DNA of 63,075 nt from Sphaerisporangium rufum (GCF_016863395.1 NZ_BOOU01000064.1:1-63075), one strand, 5' to 3'. Numbered from the stretch's first letter, positions 14,904-25,727 are shown. A program made the numbers and translations. The notes: generated by a model not told the origin, from the sequence alone.

Positions 14904-17660
14904 GTGGCTTCCGGACGCCAGCGTTTCTCGATCATCAGTGACGGGCTACCCAGCCAGTTGCCTGATGTCGATCCCAGCGAGACCCAGGAATGGCTCGAGT
15001 CGCTTGACACCGTCGTGAAGACGGAGGGCCGGACCCGGGCCCGCTACCTGATGCTGCGCCTGCTCGAACGGGCCCGCGAGCACCAGGTCGGGGTGCCCGG
15101 ACTGCGGAGCACCGACTACATCAACACCATCCCGCCCGAGCGGGAGCCGTGGTTCCCCGGCGACGAGTACGTCGAGCGGCGCATCCGCGCCTACATCCGG
15201 TGGAACGCGGCGGTCATGGTCACCCGCGCCAACGCCCGCACCAACGTGGGCGGCCACATCGCCACCTACGCCTCGGCGGCCTCGCTGTACGAGGTGGGCT
15301 TCAACCACTTCTTCCGCGGCAAGGACCACGGCGAGTCCGGCGACCAGGTCTTCATCCAGGGTCACGCCGCGCCGGGCATCTACGCTCGGGCGTTCCTGGA
15401 GGGCCGGCTCGACGAGGCGCAGCTCGACGCCTTCCGCCAGGAGCTGTCGCACGGGTTCAAGGGCCTGCCGTCCTACCCGCACCCGCGGCTGATGCCCGAC
15501 TTCTGGGAGTTCCCCACGGTCTCGATGGGCCTCGGGGCGATCGGCGCGATCTACCAGGCGCGGTTCAACCGCTACCTGCTCAGCCGGAAGATCAAGGATA
15601 CCAGCCGCAGCCACGTGTGGTGCTTCCTGGGCGACGGCGAGATGGACGAGCCCGAGTCGCTCGGCGCCATCGGGGTGGCCGCCCGCGAGGAGCTGGACAA
15701 CCTCACCTTCGTCATCAACTGCAACCTGCAGCGGCTGGACGGCCCGGTCCGCGGCAACGGGAAGATCATCCAGGAGCTGGAGTCGTACTTCCGCGGCGCC
15801 GGCTGGAACGTCATCAAGGTCGTCTGGGGCCGCGAGTGGGACCAGCTGCTCGCCGCCGACGTCGACGGGGTGCTCGTCAACAAGATGAACACCACCCCTG
15901 ACGGGCAGTTCCAGACGTACTCGGTGGAGTCCGGCGAGTACATCCGGGAGAACTTCTTCGGCGGTGACCCGCGGCTGCGCAAGATGGTCGAGCACCTGTC
16001 CGACGACGACATCCGCAAGCTGTCGCGCGGCGGCCACGACTACCGCAAGGTGTACGCGGCGTTCAAGGCGGCCCGCGAGCACGTCGGCCAGCCCACGGTC
16101 ATCCTCGCCCAGACCATCAAGGGATGGACGCTGGGCAAGGACTTCGAGGCGCGCAACGCCACACACCAGATGAAGAAGATGACCAAGGCCGAGCTCAAGG
16201 AGTTCCGCGACCGCCTCTACCTGCCGATCCCGGACAAGGAGCTGGAGGGCGACCTGCCCCCCTACTTCCACCCGGGCGAGAACGACGAGGAGATCGCCTA
16301 CCTTCGGGAGCGCCGGGCGGCGCTCGGCGGTTACCTGCCCAAGCGCGTCAGCCGGGCCAAGCCGCTGGCCCTGCCGGGCGAGAAGGTGTACGCCGACCTG
16401 CGCAAGGGGTCGGGCAAGCAGAACGTCGCCACCACGATGGCGTTCGTCCGGCTGCTCAAGGACCTGATGCGGGACAAGGAGATCGGCGCCCGGTTCGTAC
16501 CGATCATCCCGGACGAGGCGCGCACCTTCGGCCTGGACGCGATGTTCCCGACCGCCAAGATCTACTCGCCGCACGGGCAGACCTACGACGCCGTCGACCG
16601 CAACCTGCTGCTGTCGTACAAGGAGTCGACCGAGGGCCAGATCCTGCACGAGGGCATCAGCGAGGCCGGCTCGATGGGATCGATGATCGCCGCGGGCAGC
16701 TCGTACGCCACGCACGGCGAGCACATGATCCCGATCTACATCTTCTACTCGATGTTCGGGTTCCAGCGCACCGCCGACCAGATGTGGGCGCTGGGCGACC
16801 AGATGGGCCGCGGCTTCCTGCTCGGCGCCACCGCCGGGCGCACCACGCTGAACGGCGAGGGCCTGCAGCACGAGGACGGCCACACCCCGCTGATCGCCAG
16901 CACCAACCCGGCGGCGGTGTCCTACGACCCGGCGTGGGCGTTCGAGATCGCGCACATCGTCCGGGACGGCCTGCGCCGGATGTACGGCGAGCAGCCCGAG
17001 GACGTCTTCTACTACCTCACCGTCTACAACGAGCCCTACCAGCAGCCGGCCGAGCCGGAGGGCCTGGACGTGCAGGGCGTGCTCAAGGGCCTCTACCGCT
17101 TCGCCGAGGCGCCGGAGGTGTCCGGCCCGCGGGCGAACATCCTGTCGTCCGGCGTGGCCGGGCGCTGGGCCATCGAGGCGCAGCGGATGCTCGCCGAGGA
17201 CTGGGGGGTGGCGGCCACGCTGTGGTCGGCGCCGTCGTGGTCGGAGCTGCGCCGCGACGCCCTCGCGTGCGACGAGCACAACCTGCTCAATCCCGAGGCC
17301 GAGCGGCGGGTGCCCTACGTCACCCGGCTGCTCACCGACGTGCCGGGGCCGTTCGTCGGGGTCAGCGACTACATGCGCGCGGTGCCCGACCAGATCTCCC
17401 GGTGGGTGCCCGGCGACTGGGCGTCGCTCGGCACCGACGGCTTCGGCCTGTCCGACACCCGCTCGGCGCTGCGCCGCCACTTCCACGTGGACGCCGCGTC
17501 GATCACGCTGGCCGTGCTCACCGAGCTGGTGCGGCGGGGCGAGCTGAAGCCCGAGGTGCTGCGCGAGGCCATCGCCCGTTACCACCTGAAGAACGGTGTG
17601 ACCGAGGTCGTCGCCCAGCCGGCCCCGGAGAGCAACGAGACGCAGTCCATGGGGGTCTGA
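14904..17660 (+). CDS. aceE: Pyruvate dehydrogenase E1 component, homodimeric type
   Basis: About 918 residues, matching the ~900-residue alpha2-type E1. It decarboxylates pyruvate with thiamine diphosphate and acetylates the lipoyl E2, feeding acetyl-CoA to the TCA cycle and to the fatty-acid genes downstream. Seen: [20 protein letters not shown], the ThDP-binding [10 protein letters not shown]...[10 protein letters not shown], and the pyrimidine-domain [14 protein letters not shown] at 14904 is preferred: GGAAGG lies 9 nt upstream and homologues begin at the equivalent of VASGRQRF. An in-frame ATG at 14841 would add 21 residues but lacks a ribosome site. Genes for E2 and E3 are not in this window. 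Confidence 0.95.
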   Translation: MASGRQRFSIISDGLPSQLPDVDPSETQEWLESLDTVVKTEGRTRARYLMLRLLERAREHQVGVPGLRSTDYINTIPPEREPWFPGDEYVERRIRAYIRWNAAVMVTRANARTNVGGHIATYASAASLYEVGFNHFFRGKDHGESGDQVFIQGHAAPGIYARAFLEGRLDEAQLDAFRQELSHGFKGLPSYPHPRLMPDFWEFPTVSMGLGAIGAIYQARFNRYLLSRKIKDTSRSHVWCFLGDGEMDEPESLGAIGVAAREELDNLTFVINCNLQRLDGPVRGNGKIIQELESYFRGAGWNVIKVVWGREWDQLLAADVDGVLVNKMNTTPDGQFQTYSVESGEYIRENFFGGDPRLRKMVEHLSDDDIRKLSRGGHDYRKVYAAFKAAREHVGQPTVILAQTIKGWTLGKDFEARNATHQMKKMTKAELKEFRDRLYLPIPDKELEGDLPPYFHPGENDEEIAYLRERRAALGGYLPKRVSRAKPLALPGEKVYADLRKGSGKQNVATTMAFVRLLKDLMRDKEIGARFVPIIPDEARTFGLDAMFPTAKIYSPHGQTYDAVDRNLLLSYKESTEGQILHEGISEAGSMGSMIAAGSSYATHGEHMIPIYIFYSMFGFQRTADQMWALGDQMGRGFLLGATAGRTTLNGEGLQHEDGHTPLIASTNPAAVSYDPAWAFEIAHIVRDGLRRMYGEQPEDVFYYLTVYNEPYQQPAEPEGLDVQGVLKGLYRFAEAPEVSGPRANILSSGVAGRWAIEAQRMLAEDWGVAATLWSAPSWSELRRDALACDEHNLLNPEAERRVPYVTRLLTDVPGPFVGVSDYMRAVPDQISRWVPGDWASLGTDGFGLSDTRSALRRHFHVDAASITLAVLTELVRRGELKPEVLREAIARYHLKNGVTEVVAQPAPESNETQSMGV

Positions 17661-17675
17661 CCCTCAAGGCGATCA

Positions 17676-17706
17676 CCGGCCCCCGCGCGTCCGGCGCGGG
17701 GGCCGG
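17676..17706. terminator. Bidirectional terminator between aceE and the WYL regulator
   Basis: CCGGCCCCCGCGC (17676-17688) is perfectly complementary to GCGCGGGGGCCGG (17694-17706), with a 5-nt loop. It sits in the 54-bp gap between convergent genes. Confidence 0.8.
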
Positions 17707-17714
17707 CGGCGTGT

Positions 17715-18440
17715 TCAGGCCTGCCCGGTGTCGCGGGCGATCAGCTCGGGCACGTCGATCGCGGCCTCGGCCAGCTCGCGGCGCTCGGCGGCGGTCTCGG
17801 CGGTGAGGCCGGCGCTGGTGATCCGGTCCAGCCGGAAGACCCGGACGTCCCGCCGTAATCGGCACCAGCCCACCAGGTACCAGAAGCCGCCCCGGCCGCC
17901 GGCGAAGACGCCGGGTTCCACGTCGCGCTCGGTGGCCGCGCCGGACCGGTCGTTGTAGGTGAGCCGCAGCACCCGCCGGTGCCGCAGCGCCTCGGCGACC
18001 ACCCGGGCGATGGCCGCGCGCGCCTCGGCGGCCGCCTCCGCCTCCGCCGCGTCGCCGAGCAGCCGTACCCGGCCGGCCAGGTCGCGGGCCCGCTGCCCGG
18101 CCGCCGCCGGCAGCACCTCCAGCAGGGCGGACAGCGCGGCGCGGGCGTCGCCGGCCAGCGGCGACCCGGCCGCCTGGCTGAGCGCGACCGCGACGGCCAC
18201 CGCCTGGGCGGGGGTGAAGGCGACCGGTGGCACCGGGGCCGCGGGGTCGATGGCGTAGCCGCCGCGCGGGCCCGCCTCGGCGTAGATGGGGACGCCGGCC
18301 CGTTGCAGGCCGGCCACGTCCCGCTCGATGGTGCGGGCGCTCACCCCGAACCGCGCGCCGAGATCGCGGGCGGACCGGCACCGGGGGGAGATCGCGCGCA
18401 ACTCCTCGACGAGGGCATTGAGCCGATCGGTACGGTTCAC
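17715..18440 (-). CDS. YafY-type HTH/WYL-domain transcriptional regulator
   Basis: 241 residues. An N-terminal HTH_11 winged helix (DLGARFGVSARTIERDVAGL) is followed by GVPIYAEAGPRGGYAID, and a WYL-like ligand domain occupies about 135-220 (RLTYNDRSG, then GFWYLVGWCRLRRDVRVFRLDRI). Members sense ligands, often nucleotides or nucleic acids, and regulate nearby or distant genes. The start is a GTG preceded by TAACGT 6 nt upstream, hinting at a leaderless transcript. It converges on aceE and is divergent from the YjfM-like gene, so either may be a target (inference). Confidence 0.9.
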   Translation of the reverse strand: MNRTDRLNALVEELRAISPRCRSARDLGARFGVSARTIERDVAGLQRAGVPIYAEAGPRGGYAIDPAAPVPPVAFTPAQAVAVAVALSQAAGSPLAGDARAALSALLEVLPAAAGQRARDLAGRVRLLGDAAEAEAAAEARAAIARVVAEALRHRRVLRLTYNDRSGAATERDVEPGVFAGGRGGFWYLVGWCRLRRDVRVFRLDRITSAGLTAETAAERRELAEAAIDVPELIARDTGQA

Positions 18441-18759
18441 CCCCCGACGTTACGCCGCGCGGGCGGGGATCCGGCGCCGCGCGGCGCACCGATTCGCCGG
18501 CGGGCACGGCGTTTTCGTGCCGGGCGAGGGCCGGCGGGCGGTCCCGGCGGGCCGCCGGGCGAGCGGCCCGGCGAGATCGGCACCGGACGTCCCCCGGCGG
18601 CCGGGCCGGCGCGGGTGGTCGCCGCCGCCCGGCGGGCGACCGCCGGAAAACCTGTCACAATGCGATCAATTCCGGCATATGGAAACTTTGGCGATCATCT
18701 CCGCGTTGGCCCCCAGCGGAACCGGTACGCTGTGCTGACTTTGCGAGAGATGGAACTTG
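18441..18759. other. Intergenic region with promoters for divergent genes
   Basis: 319 bp between the WYL regulator and the YjfM-like gene. It contains a possible -10 for the regulator (TAACGT at 18447-18452, minus strand) and TACGCT at 18726-18731 as a weak candidate for the rightward genes. The first half is extremely GC-rich. No gene is supported. Confidence 0.4.
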
Positions 18760-19209
18760 ATGGCGAAACCCGACCCGGACCCCGGCCGATCCTCACACCA
18801 AAGGCCCCCGGGCCGTGCCGGCCACATCTCGCCGCCGCCCGCCCCGCCACGACGGCTGTCGTCCGGCGCGGTGACCCTCGGGACCATCGGCCTGCTCTCC
18901 ACCCTCGTGGTCGGCGCCTGCGCCGTCCAGGACCCCTTCGCCGAGCGGGTCACCGCCGACTGCGTGGACCTGGACAGCCGGACCTCCGGCGGGGAGTACC
19001 TGGTGGTGGACGACGACCGCTGCGACGACCGCACCGGCCATTACTACGGCTCCCGGGGCGCGTACGCCTGGTACTACGGCGGGGCGCGCCGGGGCGGCCG
19101 GGTGACGGCCGGCACGACCGTGCGCCCCGGCGGCGCCCGGATCACCAGCCGGTCCGGCAAGGTCATCCAGCGCGGCGGCTTCGGCGGCCGCGGCCGCGGG
19201 GGCGGCTGA
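18760..19209 (+). CDS. Small membrane-anchored or lipoprotein-like protein (YjfM/DUF1190 position)
   Basis: 149 residues. A charged Pro-rich start is followed by one hydrophobic segment ending in a Cys (TLGTIGLLSTLVVGACAV), either a membrane anchor or an atypical lipobox. The exported part has a CVDLDSR...DDDRCDD pair of Cys and a Gly/Arg-rich tail (GGFGGRGRGGG). In E. coli, ygiB and yjfM (DUF1190) precede ygiC and yjfC; this gene occupies the same place and has similar low-complexity character. Real sequence homology is not certain by eye. ATG at 18760 has GAGAGATGGA upstream, and the next gene begins 2 nt after its stop. Confidence 0.65.
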   Translation: MAKPDPDPGRSSHQRPPGRAGHISPPPAPPRRLSSGAVTLGTIGLLSTLVVGACAVQDPFAERVTADCVDLDSRTSGGEYLVVDDDRCDDRTGHYYGSRGAYAWYYGGARRGGRVTAGTTVRPGGARITSRSGKVIQRGGFGGRGRGGG

Positions 19210-19210
19210 G

Positions 19211-20365
19211 ATGCGCCGGAACGCCGGCCGGCCGCGGGACGGCTGGGAGAAGACCATCGAGTCGCAGGGGCTGGCCTACCACCGCACCGCGCACCCCGAA
19301 GGGCTGTCCCGGCCGTACTGGGACGAATCCGTGCACTACAGCTTCACCATGGCCGAAGTCCTGGACCTGGAACGCCAGGTCGAGGAGCTGCACGAGATGT
19401 GCCTGGCCGCGGTGGAGCACGTGATCGCCACCGGGCGGTACGCCGACTTCGCCATCCCCGGGTGGGCGGCGCCCGCGGTGGCCGCCTCCTGGCGGCGGCG
19501 CGACCCGCACGTGTACGGCCGGTTCGATCTGCGCTACGACGGCACCGGCCCGGCCAAGCTGCTGGAGTACAACGCCGACACCCCGACCAGCCTGGTGGAG
19601 AGCTCGCTGGTCCAGTGGTTCTGGCTGAAGGACGTCCACCCCGGCGACGACCAGTGGAACTCCCTGCACGAGCGGCTGGTCGGCCGCTGGGCGGAGTTGC
19701 GGCTGCCGACCGGGCCGGCGCACTTCGCCTGGACCAACATGGACGAGACCGGCGAGGAGGCGATGACGCTCGGCTACCTTCAGGAGACCGCCGAGCAGGC
19801 CGGCCTGGACACGGTCGCCATCGCGATGGAGGACCTCGGCTGGGACGAGGCGGGCGGCCGGTTCGTCGACCTGGAGCACCGGGTGGTCCGCACGCTGTGC
19901 AAGCTGTACCCGTGGGAGTGGGCGGTCGCCGACCCGTTCGGGCCGCGCGCCGTGGCCGGGCAGGTCTCCATGACCTGGATCGAGCCGCTGTGGAAGATGC
20001 TGCTGTCGAACAAGGCGCTGCTCGCCGTGCTCTGGGAGATGTACCCCGGCCATCCGAACCTGCTGCCCGCCCACCTCGACGGCCCGCGCGGCCTGGACTC
20101 CTACATCGTCAAGCCGCTGCTCGGCCGGGAGGGCGCCGGCATGAGCGTGGTCACCCCCGGCGGCTCGCTGCGCACTCCCGGCGAGTACGGCGCCGAAGGC
20201 CACGTCTACCAGGAGTTCCGCCCGCTGCCCGACTTCGGCGGCGGCCGCCCGGTGCTCGGCGCCTGGGTCGTGGGCGACGAGGCGGCCGGCCTGGGCATCC
20301 GGGAGACCGCCGGCCTGATCACCGATGACTCCTCCTCGTTCGTCCCGCACCGCGTCGCGTCCTGA
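19211..20365 (+). CDS. Glutathionylspermidine synthase family ATP-grasp ligase (YgiC/YjfC-like)
   Basis: 384 residues. ATP-grasp features: RFDLRYDGTGPAKLLEYNADTPTSLVES near 110-135, WTNMDETGEEAMT, then the nucleotide-binding region YIVKPLLGREGAGMSVV and the metal-binding VYQEFRPLP. The family includes the C-terminal synthetase half of glutathionylspermidine synthase. Actinobacteria make mycothiol rather than glutathione, so the real substrate is probably different: an amine joined to a carboxylate on an unknown peptide. It lies between a YjfM-like gene and a DUF350 gene, forming a probable operon. Confidence 0.9.
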   Translation: MRRNAGRPRDGWEKTIESQGLAYHRTAHPEGLSRPYWDESVHYSFTMAEVLDLERQVEELHEMCLAAVEHVIATGRYADFAIPGWAAPAVAASWRRRDPHVYGRFDLRYDGTGPAKLLEYNADTPTSLVESSLVQWFWLKDVHPGDDQWNSLHERLVGRWAELRLPTGPAHFAWTNMDETGEEAMTLGYLQETAEQAGLDTVAIAMEDLGWDEAGGRFVDLEHRVVRTLCKLYPWEWAVADPFGPRAVAGQVSMTWIEPLWKMLLSNKALLAVLWEMYPGHPNLLPAHLDGPRGLDSYIVKPLLGREGAGMSVVTPGGSLRTPGEYGAEGHVYQEFRPLPDFGGGRPVLGAWVVGDEAAGLGIRETAGLITDDSSSFVPHRVAS

Positions 20366-20403
20366 CCGGCCGCCGTCCCCGCCCCCCGCACAAGGAGATC
20401 CAC

Positions 20404-20853
20404 ATGACCGTCGCGCTCGCCGCCCCGCTCGCCGAGGCGCTCGGCCGGGGCGCCCTGGCCATCCTCGCCTACGCGCTCCTCGGCGTCGCGCTGCTGGTCG
20501 CCGGCTTCTACGTCGTCGACCTGACCGTGCCCGGACGGCTCAGCAAGGTCATCCAGCAGGACCGCAACCCCAACGCCGCGCTGCTGGCCGGCTCCGGGGC
20601 CGCCGCGGTCGGCCTCATCGTCGCCGCGTCGATCTGGTCGGCCGGCGGCGTGCTCCATGAGGGCCTGCTGTCGGCGCTGGTGTTCGGGCTGACCGGGATC
20701 GCGGTGCAGACGGCCGGCACGCTGCTGTTCGACCGGGTGGCGGGCATCTCGATGCGCCGGCTGGTCACCGAGCCGGAGCTGGAGCCGGGCACCGTCCTGC
20801 TGTCGGTCACGCACCTGACCATCGGCGTCATCACCGCGGTCGCGGTCATCTAG
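20404..20853 (+). CDS. DUF350 (YjfL-like) integral membrane protein
   Basis: 149 residues with four predicted membrane helices (near ILAYALLGVALLVAGFYVV, SGAAAVGLIVAASIWSAG, a stretch around LVFGLTGIAVQTAGTLL, and VLLSVTHLTIGVITAVAVI). DUF350 proteins often consist of two such hairpins. Function unknown; they recur with YjfC-type ligases, so it may handle the ligase product at the membrane (inference). AAGGAG lies 6 nt before the ATG. Same direction as the two preceding genes, 38 bp away. Confidence 0.85.
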   Translation: MTVALAAPLAEALGRGALAILAYALLGVALLVAGFYVVDLTVPGRLSKVIQQDRNPNAALLAGSGAAAVGLIVAASIWSAGGVLHEGLLSALVFGLTGIAVQTAGTLLFDRVAGISMRRLVTEPELEPGTVLLSVTHLTIGVITAVAVI

Positions 20854-20909
20854 CCCCCGACCGGCCGCCCGCGGCGCTCGCACTCCCGCTGACCTGGCAC
20901 CCTAGGGGG

Positions 20910-22067
20910 GTGAACGACCGGGTACGCGAGGACACGGCGCGGCGGCTGGAGCGCGCCATGGGCAGCCTGGGCACCGCCGCCATGGCGCGCATGGACGAGC
21001 GGCTGCCGTGGTACCGGGCGCTGTCGGCCGAGGACCGCTCGTGGGTGGGTCTGGTGGCCCAGGCGGGCATCGCGGCGTTCGTGGAGTGGTTCCAGCACGC
21101 CGACGAGGTCCGGCCGGTGCCGAGCATCGAGATATTCGGCACCGCCCCGCGCGAGCTCAAGCGCTCGGTGTCGCTGCAGCAGACCGTCGACCTGGTGCGC
21201 ATCGTCGTGGAGGTCGTGGAGGCCAAGGTCTCCGAGCTGGCCGCCCCCGGCGGGGAGGAGGTGCTGCGCCAGGCCATGCTCCGCTACACCCGGGACGTGG
21301 CGTTCGCCGCCGCCCACGTGTACGCGCGGGAGGCGGAGGTGCGCGGCGCCTGGGACGCCCGGCTGGAGGCGCTCATCGTGGACGCCCTGGTGCGCGGCGA
21401 GGTGGACGACGGGCTGCACTCGTGGGCGGCGGCGCTCGGCTGGACGTCCTCCCCCGTCGTGGTGCTCGCCGGGTACGCCCCGGACGCCGACCCGCAGACG
21501 CTCATCGACGGCATGCGCGACAAGGGCCGCCGCCTCGGCCAGGACCTGCTGGCCGGCGTGCAGGGCGACCGGCTGATCGTCATCGTGGGCGGCGCCGACA
21601 GCATCAGGGACGCCGCCCGGCACGTGGTGCCCCGGTTCGGGCCCGGCCCGGTCGTCATCGGCCCGGAGGTGCCCGACCTGCACGCGGCGGCCCGCTCGGC
21701 GCGGGCGGCCACCGCCGGCCTGCGGGCCGCGGTGGGCTGGCCGGACGCGCCGCGGCCGGTCCTGGCCGAGGACCTGCTGGCCGAGCGGGCCATCGACGGC
21801 GACGAGGACGCCCGGCAGCAACTGGTGGAGACGGTCTACCGCCCGCTGGAGGGCACCCCGCTGCTCGACACGCTCGCCACCTACCTGGAACAGGGGACAT
21901 CTTTGGAAGCCACGGCGCGTCTGTTGTTCGTCCATCCGAACACGGTGCGTTACCGTTTGAAGAAGATCACAGAGCTGACGGGCTACCTGCCCACCGAAGG
22001 CCGGTCCGCCTTCACGCTGCAGGTCGGGTTGATCCTCGGCCGGCTGGCGGAGACGGGCGTCAGCTGA
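20910..22067 (+). CDS. fasR: PucR/CdaR-type regulator of fatty-acid synthesis (FasR-like)
   Basis: 385 residues. It has an N-terminal all-alpha region, a central domain around WTSSPVVVLAGYAPDA, and a C-terminal PucR helix-turn-helix (DTLATYLEQGTSLEATARLL, then FVHPNTVRYRLKKI). The position directly before fabD matches M. tuberculosis Rv2242 (FasR) and Streptomyces FasR, activators of the FAS operon that respond to long-chain acyl-CoA. The GTG start follows a G-rich run that may serve as ribosome site; a CACCCT six bases upstream leaves open a leaderless start. A strong palindrome after its stop is its likely binding site. Confidence 0.88.
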   Translation: MNDRVREDTARRLERAMGSLGTAAMARMDERLPWYRALSAEDRSWVGLVAQAGIAAFVEWFQHADEVRPVPSIEIFGTAPRELKRSVSLQQTVDLVRIVVEVVEAKVSELAAPGGEEVLRQAMLRYTRDVAFAAAHVYAREAEVRGAWDARLEALIVDALVRGEVDDGLHSWAAALGWTSSPVVVLAGYAPDADPQTLIDGMRDKGRRLGQDLLAGVQGDRLIVIVGGADSIRDAARHVVPRFGPGPVVIGPEVPDLHAAARSARAATAGLRAAVGWPDAPRPVLAEDLLAERAIDGDEDARQQLVETVYRPLEGTPLLDTLATYLEQGTSLEATARLLFVHPNTVRYRLKKITELTGYLPTEGRSAFTLQVGLILGRLAETGVS

Positions 22068-22095
22068 CCGCACGCCGGGGTTTCGGTAACCGTCC

Positions 22096-22118
22096 GGAAA
22101 TCTCCCCTGGAGGTTTCC
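22096..22118. promoter_or_regulatory. Inverted repeat upstream of fabD, candidate FasR operator
   Basis: GGAAATCTCC (22096-22105) and GGAGGTTTCC (22109-22118) form a 10-bp inverted repeat with one mismatch and a 3-bp centre. It lies 75 bp before fabD in the only gap of the regulator-fab cluster. A weak promoter CTGACA-17-TAGCGG follows near 22131-22159, which would place the palindrome where an activator binds. Confidence 0.55.
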
Positions 22119-22192
22119 TACAAAGACCGACTGACAAAGTTCGTACGGATCATTAGCGGTGTGGTGAACTCCTACAGGGCATGGTGGATTTT

Positions 22193-23125
22193 GTGCTCGT
22201 CATCGTCGCTCCCGGCCAAGGCGCCCAGGCTCCCGGCTTCCTGTCCCCATGGCTCGAGATACCCGGCCTGCGGGACCGGCTGTCGGCGTGGTCGGAGATC
22301 GCCGGCCTCGATCTGATCTCGTACGGCACCACCGCGGGCGCGGAGGAGATCCGCGACACCGCGGTCGCGCAGCCACTGCTGGTAGCCGCCGGGCTCGCGG
22401 TGGCGGAGGCGCTCCTGGCCGCCGCGCCCGCCGATCCCCCGCCTTTCCGGCTCGCGGCCGGCCACAGCGTCGGTGAGTTCACCGCCGCCGCCGTCGCCGG
22501 AGTGCTCGCCCCCGAGGAGGCCGTCGCCCTGGTCCGCCAGCGCGGGCTCGCCATGGCCAAGGCCGCCGCGGTCACCGGCACCGGCATGACCGCCGTCCTC
22601 GGCGGCGACGAGGACGAGGTGCTGGCCGCCATCGAGCGGCACGGACTGACCCCGGCCAACATCAACGGCGCCGGCCAGATCGTCGCCGCGGGCACGCTGG
22701 AGCAGCTGGCGGCGTTCGCCGCCGAGCCGCCGGCCCGCGCCCGGCTGCGGCCGCTGTCGGTCGCCGGCGCCTTCCACACCCACCACATGGCCCCCGCGGT
22801 CGAGCACCTGCGCGCCGAGGCCGCCGCGGTCACCCCGGGCGACCCGCGGGTGACGCTGCTGTCCAACGCCGACGGCGCCGCCGTCTCCTCCGGGGCCGCG
22901 TTCGTCGAGCGGCTGGTCGACCAGGTCGCCCGGCCGGTCCGCTGGGATCGGTGCATGGCCACCATGACCGGGCTCGGCGCCACCACGATGATCGAGCTGC
23001 TGCCCGGCGGCACGCTGGCCGGGCTGGCCCGCCGCGCGATGCCCGGCGTGGCGACGGTCGCGCTGAAGACCCCCGACGACCTGGACGCCGCCCGCGCGGC
23101 GATCGGCAAGGAGACCGCCCAGTGA
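22193..23125 (+). CDS. fabD: Malonyl-CoA:ACP transacylase
   Basis: 310 residues. The N-terminal oxyanion motif VAPGQGAQ, the nucleophile GHSVGEF and the malonyl-specific region around AFHTHHM (conserved His) identify FabD. It loads malonyl groups onto the ACP encoded two genes downstream. GTG at 22193 (VLVIVAPGQGAQ) is chosen because homologues start there and GGTGGA lies 4 nt upstream; an ATG at 22181 would add MVDF. Its stop overlaps the fabH start by 4 nt (GTGA). Confidence 0.95.
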   Translation: MLVIVAPGQGAQAPGFLSPWLEIPGLRDRLSAWSEIAGLDLISYGTTAGAEEIRDTAVAQPLLVAAGLAVAEALLAAAPADPPPFRLAAGHSVGEFTAAAVAGVLAPEEAVALVRQRGLAMAKAAAVTGTGMTAVLGGDEDEVLAAIERHGLTPANINGAGQIVAAGTLEQLAAFAAEPPARARLRPLSVAGAFHTHHMAPAVEHLRAEAAAVTPGDPRVTLLSNADGAAVSSGAAFVERLVDQVARPVRWDRCMATMTGLGATTMIELLPGGTLAGLARRAMPGVATVALKTPDDLDAARAAIGKETAQ

Positions 23126-24078
23126 GGATCCAGCGCGGCGCCCCCGGCGCCAAGGTGCTCGCGTTCGGCGGCTACCAGCCGGCCGGCGTCGTCACCAACG
23201 ACGACCTGGCCAAGACGATCGACACCAGCGACGAGTGGATCCAGAGCCGGGTCGGCATCAAGGAGCGCCGGATCGCCGGCCCCGAGGAGACCGACGTCGA
23301 CATCGCGGTACAGGCGGGCGGCAAGGCGCTGGCCGCCAGCGGGCTGTCGGCCGGCGACATCGACCTGGTGGTGGTGGCCACCTGCACGCTCGAGGCGCAG
23401 ATCCCGAACGCCGCCGCCCGGGTGGCGCACCGGCTCGGCATCGGCGCGCCCGGCGCCTTCGACGTCAACGCGGCTTGCGCCGGCTTCTGCTACGCGCTGG
23501 CCGCGGCCGGCGACGCGGTGCGGGCCGGCTCGGCGACCAACGTGCTGGTCGTGGGCACCGAGAAGCTGTCGCAGTGGGTCGACTGGACCGACCGCGCCAC
23601 CTGCGTGATCTTCGCGGACGGCGCCGGCGCCGCCGTGGTCGGCCCGGCCGAGACGCCGGGCATCGGCCCGGTGGTGTGGGGCAGCTCCGGCGACCGGTCC
23701 GACGCCATCATCGTCCGCGACCGCGACTCCTTCCTGCAGCAGGAGGGCCAGACGGTGTTCCGCTGGGCCACAACCGCGCTGCACCCGGTCGCCAAGGAGG
23801 CCTGCGAGCGAGCCGGCGTGCATCCCTCCGAGCTCGCCGCCTTCGTCCCGCACCAGGCCAACCTGCGCATCATCGAGGCCATCGCCCGCCGGCTGGGCGC
23901 CGAGCAGGCGGTGATCGCCAAGGACATCGTGCTGGCCGGCAACACCTCCGCGGCGTCGATCCCGCTGGCGCTCAGCCGCATGATCGAGCGCGGTGAGGTG
24001 CGGTCGGGCGACCTCGCCCTGCTGCTCGGCTTCGGCGCCGGCCTCACCTACGCCGGCCAAGTGGTCGAGATCCCCTGA
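23122..24078 (+). CDS. fabH: 3-oxoacyl-ACP synthase III
   Basis: 318 residues. The catalytic Cys is in NAACAGFCYAL (about 119), with the His in HQANLRI and the Asn in GNTSAAS completing the Cys-His-Asn triad. It condenses an acyl-CoA starter with malonyl-ACP to begin fatty-acid synthesis; branched starters are usual in this group. The GTG start overlaps fabD, showing coupling. FabH at this position follows the Streptomyces order, whereas M. tuberculosis lacks it here. Confidence 0.95.
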   Translation: MRIQRGAPGAKVLAFGGYQPAGVVTNDDLAKTIDTSDEWIQSRVGIKERRIAGPEETDVDIAVQAGGKALAASGLSAGDIDLVVVATCTLEAQIPNAAARVAHRLGIGAPGAFDVNAACAGFCYALAAAGDAVRAGSATNVLVVGTEKLSQWVDWTDRATCVIFADGAGAAVVGPAETPGIGPVVWGSSGDRSDAIIVRDRDSFLQQEGQTVFRWATTALHPVAKEACERAGVHPSELAAFVPHQANLRIIEAIARRLGAEQAVIAKDIVLAGNTSAASIPLALSRMIERGEVRSGDLALLLGFGAGLTYAGQVVEIP

Positions 24079-24149
24079 TCCTGTACGGAAGGCCCGCACG
24101 GCTCGCCGTACACCCAAAGAGAAGAATCCGATAAAGGAGAAATCGCGAC

Positions 24150-24389
24150 ATGGCAGTGACCGAGCAGGAGATCCTCGCGGGCCTGGGCAAGATCATCAAC
24201 GAGATCACCGGCATTCCGGCCGCCGAGGTCACCCCGGAGAAGAGCTTCGTGGACGACCTCGACATCGACTCGCTGTCCATGGTCGAGATCGCCGTCGCCG
24301 CCCAGGACGAGTTCGGTGTCGAGATCCCCGACGACCAGCTCAAGCACCTGAAGACCGTCAAGGACGTCGTCAACTTCATCCAGAACTGA
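24150..24389 (+). CDS. acpP: Acyl carrier protein
   Basis: 79 residues, acidic, with the phosphopantetheine attachment Ser in DDLDIDSLSMVE and the helix III motif VEIPDDQLKHLKTV. It carries growing acyl chains through the FAS II cycle. GGAG lies before the ATG. It sits between fabH and fabF, the standard place. The intergenic segment after it contains a small GGCACGC/GCGTGCC hairpin at about 24431-24448, possibly tuning expression of the downstream genes. Confidence 0.95.
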   Translation: MAVTEQEILAGLGKIINEITGIPAAEVTPEKSFVDDLDIDSLSMVEIAVAAQDEFGVEIPDDQLKHLKTVKDVVNFIQN

Positions 24390-24475
24390 CCGCCCGGGGG
24401 CGTCCGGCCCCGCCGGGCGTCCCACGGGCCGGCACGCACGGGCGTGCCTCGCGTCGAACACAAGGAGCGCATCAA

Positions 24476-25708
<1,233 letters not shown>

Positions 25709-25727
25709 TCCGAAGGCGACCGGTACC

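Noticed and set aside
14946-17585. 879-residue leftward open frame antisense to aceE
   Set aside because: His/Val/Gly-rich shadow composition, no motifs, and aceE on the other strand is unambiguous.
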